From assembly GCF_000499385.1 (NCBI RefSeq), contig NW_013654469.1, forward strand, positions 1 through 20,882: a stretch of 20,882 nucleotides of DNA. The letters run 5' to 3'. A program made the translations under genes and the position numbers. The DNA is from Eimeria necatrix (taxonomy: Eukaryota; Apicomplexa; Conoidasida; Eucoccidiorida; Eimeriidae). Below are positions 1-8,900 of this stretch, one piece after another. Each line of letters opens with the position of its first letter. The stretch's first letter is position 1. Under the pieces are notes generated by a model. That model did not search any database and was not told the DNA's origin. It saw only the letters and a program-made list of their open reading frames with translations.

Positions 1-183
1 GGTCCCCACTGCACCCCCCTATGGGGCCCCCAATGGGGCCCCCTGTGGTTCCCCCCGGGGGGCCCCCTGGGGGCCCCCCCCTCGAACGCCCCGAGGGGCC
101 CCCCTGCGGGGCCCCCGGGGGGGCCCCCGGGGGGGCCCCCCGGGGCAGTGAGGGCCCCCGGGGTGGGGGGTTTGCGTTGGGAG
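1..183. repeat. GGGGCCCC-rich tract at left edge
   Basis: The stretch is almost entirely G-runs followed by C-runs (GGGGCCCC, GGGGGCCCCC). Every frame reads as Gly/Pro/Ala repeats, so open frames here are not evidence of a gene. It probably lies in an intron or 5' flank of the EF-hand gene, with a possible acceptor at 183 (GGGAG). Confidence 0.8.
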
Positions 184-1107
184 TGCAACAAAGTGCGGAG
201 CGACAAGAAGGCCCGGAAAAGGGCTTTTGCCCACCGGGGGTTTTATGGGCGGCAGCGGCTGCTGCAGCTGCAGCAGCAGCAGCTGCGGCTGGCCTTTGCC
301 TACCAGGGCGTGGACTACTTGAAACTCAAAACCCTCCAGTGGGGAGAAGTCCGCAAGGGGGGCCCCGGGGGCCCCTAGGGGGGCCCCAGGCCACTCAGGG
401 GGCCCCGCCGGACCCAGCGGCCCCTCGGGGGCCCCAGGGGGCCCCAGGGGCCCCTCGGGGGGCCCCGGGGGGACTCAGGGGGCCCCAGGGGGCCCCAGGG
501 GCCCCTCGGGGGGGCCCGGGGGGACTCAGGGGGCCCCAGGGGCCCCCTGGCTTCCCTAGAGCCCCGGGGGCACGGGGCTTTTGGGGGGCCCCTTGCTTTC
601 GACGCAGCTGCAGCAGGTGGGGGGTCCCGAGGTGCTGTTCATTTTTGCTGCTGAGTGGAAGTTTACCAAGTTAGAAGGTACCCTTTGCTTCTGGGGCCCC
701 CATGAGACACACGGGGGCCCCCCAGGGGCCCCTACTAATAGAAAACTGTACCCAGGGCCTTCCCCGGGGGCCCCCGGGGGCCCCTTGGGGCCCCCCAGAT
801 GGCTGGGGGGGCCCCGGGGGGCCCCGGGGGGCCCCCAGTGCCTCTGTTGCTGCTGTGCTGCGGTCTAGTGGGGCCCCCAGCTGCATGCATGCAGGGGGGG
901 CCCCATTTCCTTTTTGCTGCACAAGTTCACTTTGGGGGCCCCCCAGCAGCTGCGGGGGGCCCCCCTTATTGGGGGGCCCCCCGGCCCACAATTGGGGGCC
1001 CCCTTATTGGGGGCCCCCAATTGTGGGCCCAACTGTCTCAGCTATTTGTTAGTGTGCAGTCGCAAAGTCCTTCTCTAGTTCAAATATAAAACAGCAACCC
1101 AACGCTG

Positions 1108-1167
<60 letters not shown>

Positions 1168-1254
1168 CGTATTTGCAGCCATTCAAGCGGTTGTGTCTGC
1201 TGCCGAGCAGGTTAGGAGGTGGCAGCTGCTTTGCTGCAGTCGAAATGCCGCACT

Positions 1255-1287
<33 letters not shown>

Positions 1288-2701
1288 TGCTGCTGCTGCT
1301 GCTGCTGCTGCGAGTGTCTGTGTTGGAGTTGCATGCATGCATTTCGGGAGTTATTTATGCATTTATTTCGCTTAAAAGGCCCATTTATTTCTAAAAGTGA
1401 ATTATTTGTTTTAATTAATTAAATTTGCTGCTGCAGATCAGATCTTGACTGCGCTGCTGCGAAAGCTGCACAAAGAGCGCCAGGGTCACTTGGCGGCTGC
1501 GGCGGTGAGCAGGCGGGCGGGGCCGGGAGGGCTGATGCACTTCTTATTCAAAAAGAAATCATTTTTGAAAACAAAAAGGTAAAAATTTGAAACAAAAAAC
1601 TAAAAATATTCAAATTGAACAATTAGGAAAGCCTGGCAGCGGAAGATCCTTTGCTTTCTGCCGCCGCGGCTGCCCGCCGCCGCCTGTGGCTCGAGTTCAA
1701 ATGGAAATCCCGGCCTTAGCTGCAGGCTCCCGCGGCCTTTGTGTCGCTGCAAATATATTTAATTATTATTAACTTCAATTGGTTTTCTTTTTCCCGCAAA
1801 AAGCCAAAAATTCCGAAAGTTTCGCCGCCGGATTTCGGATTTTTGCGGGTCGGCTGCGCGGCGGTTTCAGGTGTATGGACAGCCCAGCGCGCGGCTCCAC
1901 TCCGATCTTCCGCGCTCGACCGCAAAAACGAATTTACTTTTAATTATTTATTATTATTTTCTTCCGTTTTGACTTTTGAACAGTTTCACTTCGAGTTTAT
2001 TTCCTTGGAGTCCAAAAAGATGGCGCTGACCTTCCACACTGCCTGCGATCTGGCGCGCTTTCTCAGAAGCGTCGCCGAGAACGAACTCGCGGTGAGATGA
2101 ACTCCGACTTGAAAACGAGAAATGCAAAAATAATTGAAAGTCTTTTTGCTTTTTGTTTCTTTTTTGTTTCTTTTTTGTTTCTTTTTGTTTCTTTTCCGCA
2201 TTTTTTGAATTATATTTGGCTGCAGCTTCCAGGCGGGTGTTGAATAATGCAAGTAATGCAGAAGAGCAGCGGGCGGGAGGCGAGCGCCCGCAGCACTTCG
2301 TCTCAGAGTGGAAATGGAGTGAAATAAATCCATTTAAATCTTTTTAATTCTTTTTTTTGTTTTATTCTTCTTTTCTTGTCCGCAGCAAGAAAAAAGAAGA
2401 AGAGTTGCTGCTGCTTGCCCCGCGCTGCACCCCGTCGATGCTTTTCAACATTTGAACAAGTCCGGCTCCGGGCTCCTCACTTGTGCGTCCTTCGAGTTGC
2501 TGAGGTGTACATACACCTCAGAAGTGCACATACACCTCAGAAGTGTGCATACACCTCAGAAGTGTACATACACCTCAGAAGTGTGCATACACCTCAGAAG
2601 TGTACATACACCTCAGAAGTGTACATACACCTCAGAAGTGTGCATACACCTCAGAAGTGTACATACACTTCAGAAGTGTACATACACCGCAAAGCGCAGA
2701 A

Positions 2702-2740
<39 letters not shown>

Positions 2741-3487
2741 CCGCAGAGGCAGCCAGTGAGAAGCGTGAGTGGAAGCGCTGCTGCTGCTGCTGCAGCAGCA
2801 AGCTTGCTGCAGCCCCGCGAGGTGTACGTACACCTGAATGCTGTCTGCTGCAGCTGAAGAACTTCGGCAGTTTCTCCGCAGACACAACTGCGGTGTATCG
2901 ACAGCTGATGGCGCCCAGCTGCTGCGCCGCCTCGACTTCGACGGAGACGGCGCAGTCACTCCTGCAGAGTAAACCCTAAACCCTAAACCCTAAACCCTAA
3001 ACCCTAAACCCTAAACTCTAAACCCTAAACTCTCAGGCGAATCCCAAACACGGGGCTGGCTTGCGACGCTTTGAACAGGGCAGCAGCAGCAGCAGCAGCA
3101 CCCGCACCAACAGCAGCAGCACCTGCTGCTGCTGCTGCTGCAGCTGCTGCTGCTGCAGCAGCTGCTGCTGCTGCTGCAGCAGCTGCTGCTGCTGCAGCGG
3201 CGTGTGTGCAGCTTTAACAAGGCACTGGCCCCCCGCCACCGCGTAGGCCGTTTGCTGCTGCTGACTCGCGAGCAGCCCGAGGGGCCCCCCTGTGGGGCCC
3301 CAGAAGAGCAGCAGGGGCCCCTCAGCAGCGAAGCAGCAGCAGCAGTGGCTTTTGTCTTGGAGGGAGAACTGGAAGCAGCATGGGGCCTCCAGAAGCGGCA
3401 GCAGCTGCTGCTGCAGCACAAAGACATAAACCCTGCAGCAGCTTTTAGATATTTGGACAAAGACGGAATCGGCGCAGTTTCCAAAGG

Positions 3488-3521
<34 letters not shown>

Positions 3522-3662
3522 ACTGCTGCTGCTGTTGCCGTTCGTGCTGCTGCTGCTGCTGCTGCGGTTACTGCTCGAGCTTTGAGGCTGTCGTACCTGC
3601 CACTGTAATGTCTGCACGTTCCGATAAAGCTGCTGCTGCTGCTGCTGCCGATGCAGTTAGGT

Positions 3663-3709
<47 letters not shown>

Positions 3710-3816
3710 TCCCTCTTGTCGACGTCTTCTGCACGGTGGCCATTAGAGGCTATCTGCATTTTCTGCTGCTGCTGTTGGCTGTGCATTCGCTGCTGCTGCC
3801 GGTGGCTGCACATCTG

Positions 3817-3862
<46 letters not shown>

Positions 3863-4664
3863 AGGGCGCATGCTTGAGCTGCTGCGCTGCCACCGGCAGC
3901 CCTGCAGCATGCAGTCAGTTGAGGCTTTCTTTTGGCGACACGACAGGTAGAAAAAAGAAAAGTCCATTTCCCTTTTTTTTAAAAATAAAAGTATTTTAAA
4001 GTTCCAAAAAAGATATTTAAATGTTCCGGGGGGCCCCCAAATTAATAATAAATAGTGATACAGAAGGGCCCCCAGAGGGGCCCCAGCAGCAGCTTTCGGG
4101 GGGCCCCCAGGGGCCCCCAGAGGGGCCCCAACAGCAGCTTTCGGGGGGCCCCCAGGGGCCCCCACAGGCTCCACAGGGTACAGCTTTCAGCAGGGCCTTT
4201 TGTGGGGCCCCAGAGGCCCTATGGGGCCCCCATGGGGCCCCTGTGGGGCCCCCATGGGGCCCCCAAGGGACCTCTGTGTGGTCTGTGTGGAGTTTTACTG
4301 AGTCTTAAAGAGGCTGGCTGAGTGCATGCATGCATTTGCATGCATTTGCATGCATTTGTGTTGGATGCATTTGCATGCATTTGCATGCATTTGCATGCAT
4401 TTGTGTTGCATGCATTTGCATGCATTTGCATGCATTTGCATGCATTTGCATGCATTTGCATGCATTTGTGTTGCATGCATTTGCATGCATTTGCATGCAT
4501 TTGCATGCATTTGCATGCATTTGCATGCATTTGCATGCATTTGCGTTGCATGCGTTTTGGGGCTTTTGCAGAGACCGGGACGGCTATTTGTCTTTCTCAG
4601 ATCTTCTTTGTCTCCTTTACCCCCGGCGGCAGGCCAATAAGATCTGGTCCAGCTACGTTGGCCT

Positions 4665-4722
<58 letters not shown>

Positions 4723-4723
4723 T

Positions 4724-4765
<42 letters not shown>

Positions 4766-7001
4766 GGTCTGAGTCTGCTGCAGGCCTTTTGGGGGCCCCC
4801 GGCGGGGGGCCCCCCGGGAGGGTGGCTAGCCAGCTAGCCAAGCAGCTAGCTGTGAACTTGGCGGGGACAGCAGCGCTGCTGGGGGGCCCCCCGCGGCGGC
4901 TGCCTGCTGCAGCAGAAGTGCTTTTGCTGCTGCAGCAGCAGCGGGAAAAAAAGAGACAAATAAATGCGCAGCAGCAGCTCGCGGGAGACAGGTGCTGCTG
5001 CGTGAGCTGTACATACACCCCGCGGCCCTGCTGCTGTCTCCTTTTGTCTTTCCTCCATTTTACTTTTTGCCATTTGCTGCAGCGCCCCTAAACCCTAAAC
5101 CCTAAACCCTAAACCCTAAACCCTAAACCCTAAACCCTAGCCAGACCCTCAGCAGCCTAAACTCTGCCCCAAACCCTTTCTGCGCTGCAGGCAGAGGAGA
5201 CTGTGGGCTCGCTGCTGACGGGGGGCCCCCTGGGGGGGCCCCCTGGGGGGCCCCTCGGGGGGCCCCTTGGGGGCCCCCTTGGGGGGCCCCCCGGGGGCCC
5301 CCTTTTTTCTAATGTTCGCAGAAGACCCTCTCCCCAAACCCTTGCTGCTGCTTTCGAGCTGCTGCTGGCGGTTTTGAGAGAAATAGAGGCGGCGCAGAGA
5401 GATTTGGCCTACACGTTCGCAAACCCTAAACCCTAAACCCTAAACCCTAAACCCTAAACCCTAAACCCTAAACCCTAAACCACGCAGGCCAAACCCTCAC
5501 TCGCCAGTGGAAAGCGCGTTTTAATGCGCTTTCCGCGCACGGGCCCCTCAAACCCTAGCCCGAAACACTAACCCCCAAACCCTAAACCCTAAATCCCAAA
5601 CCCTAAACCCTAAACCCTCGAGGGTTTGGCCGCAGGAAAGGCTTGGACTTGGAAGCTGCTTGGAGGCTGCTGGACGCCAAGGGTTTAGGGTTTGCGTCAG
5701 CAGCAGATGTGAAGAGGTTTTTGGAAAGCAGCGGCACAAAAGCAGCAGCAAAACTCATTTCCAAAACCCTCAACAGATACAGCAGGGGGGGCCGGTAAAC
5801 CCTAAACCCTAAACCCTAAACCCTAAACCCTAAACCCTAAACCCTAAACACTAGACACTGAACCCTAGGAGCAGCAGCAAAACTCATTTCCAAAACCCTC
5901 AACAGATACAGCAGGGGGGGGCGGTAAACCCTAAACCCTAAACCCTAAACCCTAAACCCTAAACCCTAAACCCTAAACCCTATACGCTAAACCCTGAACC
6001 CTAGGAGCAGCAGCAAAATTCATTGCCAAAGCTCTCAACGGATACAGCAGGGGAGGCTGGTAAAACCCTAAACCCTAAACCCTAAACGCTGAACCCTAAA
6101 CGGTAAACCCTAAACCCTAAACCCTAAACTCTAAACCCTAGGAGCAGCCACAAAATTCATCAACAAGCCCTCAAGAGATACACACTGGCGGGCTTTTGTA
6201 TTTATTTATTTTTATTTATTTTTATTTATTTTTATTTACTTTTTTTAAATTCACTTTTGTTTATTTTCAATCTCTTTTAATACTTTTTCTTTTTTAACTT
6301 TTGAAAATATTTTCATTTTTTAAAATGCCTTTTTGCCGATTTTTAAGCTTCTCTGAATATCTTTTTTTCTATTTTTCTTTTTTTGTGTTTTTATTTTATT
6401 TTTTTCTTTTTCCATATTTGCATTTTATTTTTATTTTTTAATGCTTTTATTTTGTGTTATTTTATTTTATTTTATTTTATTTTATTTTATTTTATTTTAT
6501 TTTATTTTATTTTATTTTATTTTATTTGCAGATTTGTCTTTGCCTCTTTTTGCGAGCTGCTGCTGCCGCCCTCCGCGCCCATCTCTCGCCACCTGCTGCT
6601 GCAGCAGCAGCAGCAGCAGCAAGTGCTGCAGCAGCAGCAGCAGCAGCAAATGGCGCTGCAGCAGCACTTCCAGCCATTTAAACAATTCCAAGAAATTAAA
6701 AAACAAAGTTGCTGCAGCATCAGAGTTATTCGCCTCGTTGCCGAGATATTCGAACTCGTCATAGATGTAAACCCTAAACCCTAAACCCTAAACCCTAAAC
6801 CCTAAACCCTAAACCCTAAACCCTAAACCCTAAACCTATGAAATCCGAAATCCTAGAGGAGCTACAAACTTTCAACCCTGGGATGCTGCAGACCCTAAAC
6901 CCTAAACCCTAAACCCTAAACCCTTCCCGGCTAAAGCCAAGACACAAAGAAGGCGCGCCAAGGAACTCAAAACTAGGCCAAAAGCAGCAGCAGCAGCAGC
7001 G

Positions 7002-7046
<45 letters not shown>

Positions 7047-7180
7047 GCAGCAGTTAGTGCATGCGTTTGCTGCTGCAGGCAGAGCAAAAGCTCGAAGGCC
7101 TTCGGGAAATCTTCAGCGAGATGGACATCTTTGGGGCGCTGCAGCAACTAGGACTGTAAGCTGCTGCTGCTGCTGCTGCC

Positions 7181-7211
<31 letters not shown>

Positions 7212-7553
7212 CTGCTGTTGCTGCTGCTGCTTCTGCTGGTGCTGCTGCAGCTGCTGCTTTGGCAACTCTTGCTGCTGCAACTGCTGCTGCTACAACTCTT
7301 GCTGCTGCTGCTGCCGCTGCTACCTTGCTGCTGCTGCTGCTGCAACTCTTGCTGCTGCTGCTGCTGCTGCTGCTGCAGGGAGAGCGAGGGTTGTTTGTCT
7401 CTGTCTTCTTTGAGGTCTCTTTTGTCTCTTTTTGGATTTTTTGCTGCTGAAGAAAATCTCCAAAAGTTTCTTTTCTTTTGCACCGGCAGCAAAAGCCAAA
7501 GAGTTCCCATCAACGAACTCATCTACGCCATCGCCAACAGGCCCACCAGCTAG
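184..7553 (+). CDS. Multi-EF-hand calcium-binding protein, about 18 exons, 5' end probably missing
   Basis: Phase-consistent exons: 184-348, 608-677, 1179-1210, 1442-1504, 1627-1694, 1804-1870, 1984-2091, 2386-2504, 2700-2764, 2854-2968, 3212-3486, 3865-3946, 4572-5001, 5191-5414, 5636-5794, 6532-6766, 7079-7155, 7379-7553 (TAG). They give 842 residues. Two loops are canonical EF-hands: DFDGDGAVTPAD (residues 280-291) and DRDRDGYLSFSD (409-420, split by an intron). Degenerate loops lie at 215 (NKSGSGLLTCAS), 373 (DKDGIGAVSKGR), 641 (DAKGLGFASAAD), 676, 784 and 820. The pairs 373/409, 641/676 and 784/820 are 35-36 residues apart, the usual EF-hand pair spacing. Weaker loop-like segments lie in exons 1, 2, 4 and 7. 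Gln runs (exons 9, 13, 16) and a Gly-Pro run (exon 14) interrupt the protein. No signal peptide or membrane segment is visible. Exons 1-7 are less certain than 8-18. The 5' end and the function are unknown; calcium binding is expected at two sites at most. Confidence 0.75.
349..607. repeat. GGGGCCCC-rich intron 1 of the EF-hand gene
   Basis: The sequence runs from a weak donor GTCCGC at 349 to an acceptor GACGCAG ending at 607. It is nearly all GGGGCCCC variants with GGGACTCAGGG spacers. The flanking exons join in phase 0, which supports treating it as an intron rather than as a Gly/Pro-coding exon. Confidence 0.6.
678..1178. repeat. Intron 2: GGGGCCCC tract followed by a CTG run
   Basis: The intron starts with GTACCC at 678 and ends with GTATTTGCAG at 1178. 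It holds GGGGCCCC repeats to about 1030 and an uninterrupted CTG run at about 1107-1166. The one-base phase left at 677 is completed by CC at 1179. Confidence 0.65.
1256..1312. repeat. CAG run abutting CTG run (perfect inverted repeat)
   Basis: About ten CAG units are followed directly by about eight CTG units, so either strand can fold into a long perfect hairpin. It lies in the intron between the small exon at 1179-1210 and the exon at 1442-1504. Confidence 0.8.
2505..2699 (+). repeat. Intron made of ten 19-bp near-palindromic repeats
   Basis: Nine complete copies and one truncated copy of GTGTACATACACCTCAGAA (variants GTGCAC and GTGTGC) start at 2505 and repeat every 19 bases. The core GGTGTACATACACC is nearly self-complementary. 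The first unit's GT is the donor, directly after exon ...CTG AG, and the acceptor GCGCAG ends at 2699. The intron is 195 bases, a multiple of three with no in-frame stop, so retaining it would still give an open protein. Confidence 0.7.
2969..3031 (+). repeat. Telomere-like AAACCCT array starting at a splice donor
   Basis: The array begins immediately after the canonical EF-hand loop codons (…CCT GCA GA) as GTAAACCC and continues as about eight heptamers, two with AAACTCT. The intron then runs through CAG/CTG runs (about 3079-3196) to the acceptor GTGTGCAG at 3211, where the sequence FNKALAPRH continues the EF-hand exit helix. Confidence 0.75.
3487..3864 (+). repeat. CTG-run intron inside the EF-hand gene
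   Basis: After exon ...TCC AAA G, the sequence GTCCTG opens 378 bases dominated by CTG runs and ends CTGCTGCAG at 3864. Splicing it out joins ...AVSK to GRMLELLRCHRQP in phase, completing an EF-hand loop and its exit helix. Poly-Ala, poly-Leu and poly-Cys frames through this stretch are therefore likely not protein. Confidence 0.7.
4021..4272. repeat. GGGGCCCC tract in the 3947-4571 intron
   Basis: GGGGCCCC repeats with short AGCAGCAGCTTTCGG spacers. Part of the long intron that interrupts the second canonical EF-hand loop. Confidence 0.8.
4322..4556. repeat. Decamer array of GCATGCATTT (TGCATGCA motif)
   Basis: About 19 copies of the palindrome TGCATGCA occur at 10-base spacing, in three blocks separated by GTGTTG or GTGTTGG. 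The array sits just upstream of the acceptor TTTTGCAG at 4571, inside an intron of the EF-hand gene. TGCATGCA is a known binding motif of apicomplexan AP2-domain factors in Plasmodium. A regulatory role here is only inference. Confidence 0.85.
4664..4764 (+). repeat. Coding CAG run (poly-Gln) in EF-hand exon 13
   Basis: Two CAG runs of about 18 and 13 units are separated by AATACGAG. They are read as Gln in the frame fixed by the upstream EF-hand (DRDGYLSFSDLL...) and the downstream helix (SQLAKQLAVNLAG). This is one of the few triplet runs here that is clearly protein-coding. Confidence 0.7.
5002..5190 (+). repeat. Intron with AAACCCT array
   Basis: Donor GTGAGC at 5002, acceptor GCGCTGCAG ending 5190. 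It contains a copy of the TGTACATACACC motif (about 5009-5020) and about seven AAACCCT units (5089-5139). Phase 0 is kept on both sides. Confidence 0.65.
5219..5308 (+). repeat. Coding GGGGCCCC run (Gly-Gly-Pro-Leu repeat)
   Basis: In exon 14 the GGGGCCCC repeat is read as GGPLGGPPGGPL between AEETVGSLLT and FSNVRRRPSPQTLAAAFELL, the latter leading into a helical EF-hand segment. The same repeat family is intronic elsewhere in this gene. Confidence 0.6.
5415..5635 (+). repeat. AAACCCT-filled intron with a hairpin
   Basis: Donor GTTCGCAAACCC at 5415, acceptor TTTGGCCGCAG ending 5635. Two AAACCCT arrays flank a unique 60-base core that holds a perfect 9-bp inverted repeat at 5509-5534. Joining gives LAYTKGLDLEAAWRLLDAKG, which reads as an uninterrupted EF-hand entry helix. 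Confidence 0.7.
5509..5534. other. Perfect 9-bp stem, 8-base loop hairpin
   Basis: GGAAAGCGC at 5509-5517 and GCGCTTTCC at 5526-5534 are exact complements around GTTTTAAT. It lies in the intron between two heptamer arrays. No T-run follows, so it is not a simple terminator; its role is unknown. Confidence 0.75.
5868..6195 (+). repeat. Three decaying copies of an exon 3' end plus its heptamer intron
   Basis: The last about 55 bases of exon 15 (from GCAGCAGCAAAACTC at 5742) recur at 5871, 6007 and 6144, spaced 129, 136 and 137 bases. The first three instances (exon end and two copies) are followed by GGTAAA and an AAACCCT array. The first copy is nearly identical to the exon; the second and third have progressively more substitutions. 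The copies begin CCCTAG|GAGCAG, so each also has an upstream AG. Their lengths would break the reading frame if included as cassette exons. Confidence 0.85.
6196..6531 (+). repeat. AT-rich intron end with ATTTT pentamers
   Basis: T-rich sequence with an uninterrupted TTTTA/ATTTT pentamer run at about 6457-6527, ending TTTATTTGCAG at 6531. It supplies a long pyrimidine-rich acceptor for the exon starting FVFASFCELLLP. No coding potential. Confidence 0.75.
6767..7078 (+). repeat. AAACCCT plus CAG intron
   Basis: Donor GTAAACCC at 6767 directly after ...GTC ATA GAT. Two heptamer arrays (to 6836 and 6894-6925) and a CAG run (about 6983-7053) follow, ending TTTGCTGCTGCAG at 7078. Phase 0 is preserved into AEQKLEGLREIFSEMD. 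Confidence 0.7.
7156..7378 (+). repeat. CTG-run intron before the last EF-hand exon
   Basis: Donor GTAAGC at 7156, then CTG/CTT/CTC-rich sequence ending CTGCTGCAG at 7378. It joins ...ALQQLGL to ESEGCLSLSSLRSLL in phase, restoring an EF-hand-like loop. Confidence 0.75.
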
Positions 7554-8222
7554 CTAGCTAGCTAGCTAGCTAGCTGGCACGTTAGCTAGCCAGCTAGCTA
7601 GCTAGCTAGCTGGCATGTTAGCTAGCCAGCTAGTTAGCGAACCAGCTAGCTTGAGGGCAAGCTAGCTAGCTAGCTGGCTAGCTAGCGAATTCGCTAGCTG
7701 GAGAACTAACCGGCTAGCTAGCTAGCTAGCTAGCTGGCTGGTTGGTGGATTGGCTAGCTGGAGGACTAGCTAGCTAGCTGGATAGCTAGCGGATTAGCTA
7801 GCTGGAGTACTAGCTAGATAGCTAGTTGGGCAGCTAGCTGGCTAAATACCCTACTAGAATTGTAGCTAGCTAGCTTGATAAATATCTAGCAAGCCAGCTA
7901 GCTATTTATCCACTGACGGCAGAGCTAGCCAGGCAACCACGCAGGCACCCGCAAACCCTAAACCCTAAACCCTAAACCCTAAACTCTGGCTAGCTAGCTA
8001 GCTAGCCAAGCAACTGGCTAGCCATCCAAAGAAAAAGAGTAGCTAGCTAGCCAACCTAGGCGAGCCGCCCAGCTAGCCAGTTCTCTGCCCAACTGGTTGG
8101 CTAGCCAGCTAGCCAGTTGAACCTCCCCAACTCACGCAGCTAGCCAGCTAGCCAGCCAGCTAGCCACATAGGTAGCTAGCTAGCTGGCTAGCTAGCTAAC
8201 CAGCTAGCTGGCCAGCTAGCTT
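7551..8222. repeat. GCTA tetranucleotide array beginning at the stop codon
   Basis: Tandem GCTA/CTAG units, interrupted by diverged segments, fill this stretch. The TAG stop of the EF-hand gene is in the first units. A short AAACCCT array sits at about 7952-7985. The array would form the start of the 3' UTR. The palindrome GCTAGC makes each strand self-complementary. Confidence 0.85.
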
Positions 8223-8340
8223 GTCAACTGTGCAGTGGAAACGAAACTTTAATTTGTTTTTTTCTTTTGTCAAATGCGCCAGTTCATTATTATCATTTTG
8301 TATTGATTCAATTGAACCCCAAAAAAGTTCAATTTGGAGT
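8223..8340. other. AT-rich spacer after the GCTA array
   Basis: Short AT-rich unique sequence (TTTGTTTTTTTCTTTTG, TTCATTATTATCATTTTG). It could hold the EF-hand gene's 3' end signals or the next gene's upstream region. I see no clear polyadenylation hexamer. Confidence 0.4.
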
Positions 8341-8815
8341 CCTTTGGGGGCCCCTAGAAGTGGCTGGAGGCCCCTAAGGGTTAAAAGAGCTGCTGGGGGG
8401 CCCCCAGAGGCCCCAAAGGGTCTTAAAAGCTGCTGAAGGGCCCCCAGGGGCCCCGGAGGGGAACCCCTAGGGGCCTCATGGGGGGCCCCCCAGGGGCCCC
8501 CCGAGGTATTAGGGGCCCCCGGGGTCTCGGGGGGCCCCCAGGGTACTTTGGGGGCCCCTGGGGGCCTCCAAAAGTACTTGGGCGCAGCCGTGGAGTGCGG
8601 AGCAGTTTATTGCAGCTAGCTGCAGCAGCTAGCAGCAGCTAGCTGCAGCTAGCTGCTAGCTAGCTCGTAGCTAGCTGGGTAGCTAGCTAGGCAGCTAGCT
8701 AGGGGCTAGCCACTGGAATGGGGGCCCCCAAAGGGCCCCCAAAGGCTCCATGGGGGCCCCTTTGGGGCCTCTAAAGGGCCTCCAAAGGGGCCCCCAAAGG
8801 GACCCCCCCAAGGGG
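8341..8815. repeat. GGGGCCCC tracts around a GCTA cluster
   Basis: GGGGCCCC repeats at 8341-8580 and 8719-8815 flank a GCTA/CTGCAG-rich cluster at about 8612-8708. No gene seen. A CAG run follows at 8831-8875, immediately upstream of the next gene's putative ATG. Confidence 0.8.
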
Positions 8816-8829
8816 CTGAGTTGAAGAGG

Positions 8830-8868
<39 letters not shown>

Positions 8869-8900
8869 CAGCAGCGGCTGCTGCTGCTGTAGACGCAGTG

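Noticed and set aside
1984..2091. New gene start at the ATG 2020
   Set aside because: The sequence upstream of the ATG (FHFEFISLESKK) is in frame and the exon joins both neighbours in phase, so an internal exon is likelier. A start there is not excluded.
1437..2091. MICU1-type mitochondrial calcium uptake protein
   Set aside because: One segment looked like a MICU EF-hand helix, but the full set of paired loops and the protein length do not match that family.
2153..2347. Exon in the 2092-2385 intron (RRVLNNASNAEEQRAGG...)
   Set aside because: It looks somewhat coding, but its phase does not fit the exons at 2091 and 2386, which join directly in phase 0.
4219..4551. Minus-strand frames of MHANACKC type and plus-strand CICMHLHAF frames
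   Set aside because: They are translations of the GCATGCATTT array in an intron between two exons that join in phase.
4322..4556. CRISPR-like array
   Set aside because: Direct decamer tandem repeat with no unique spacers, in a eukaryotic context.
5421..6836. AAACCCT arrays as a chromosome end
   Set aside because: Arrays are short, interrupted, in both orientations and lie between coding exons throughout the window, so they are interstitial, not a telomere.
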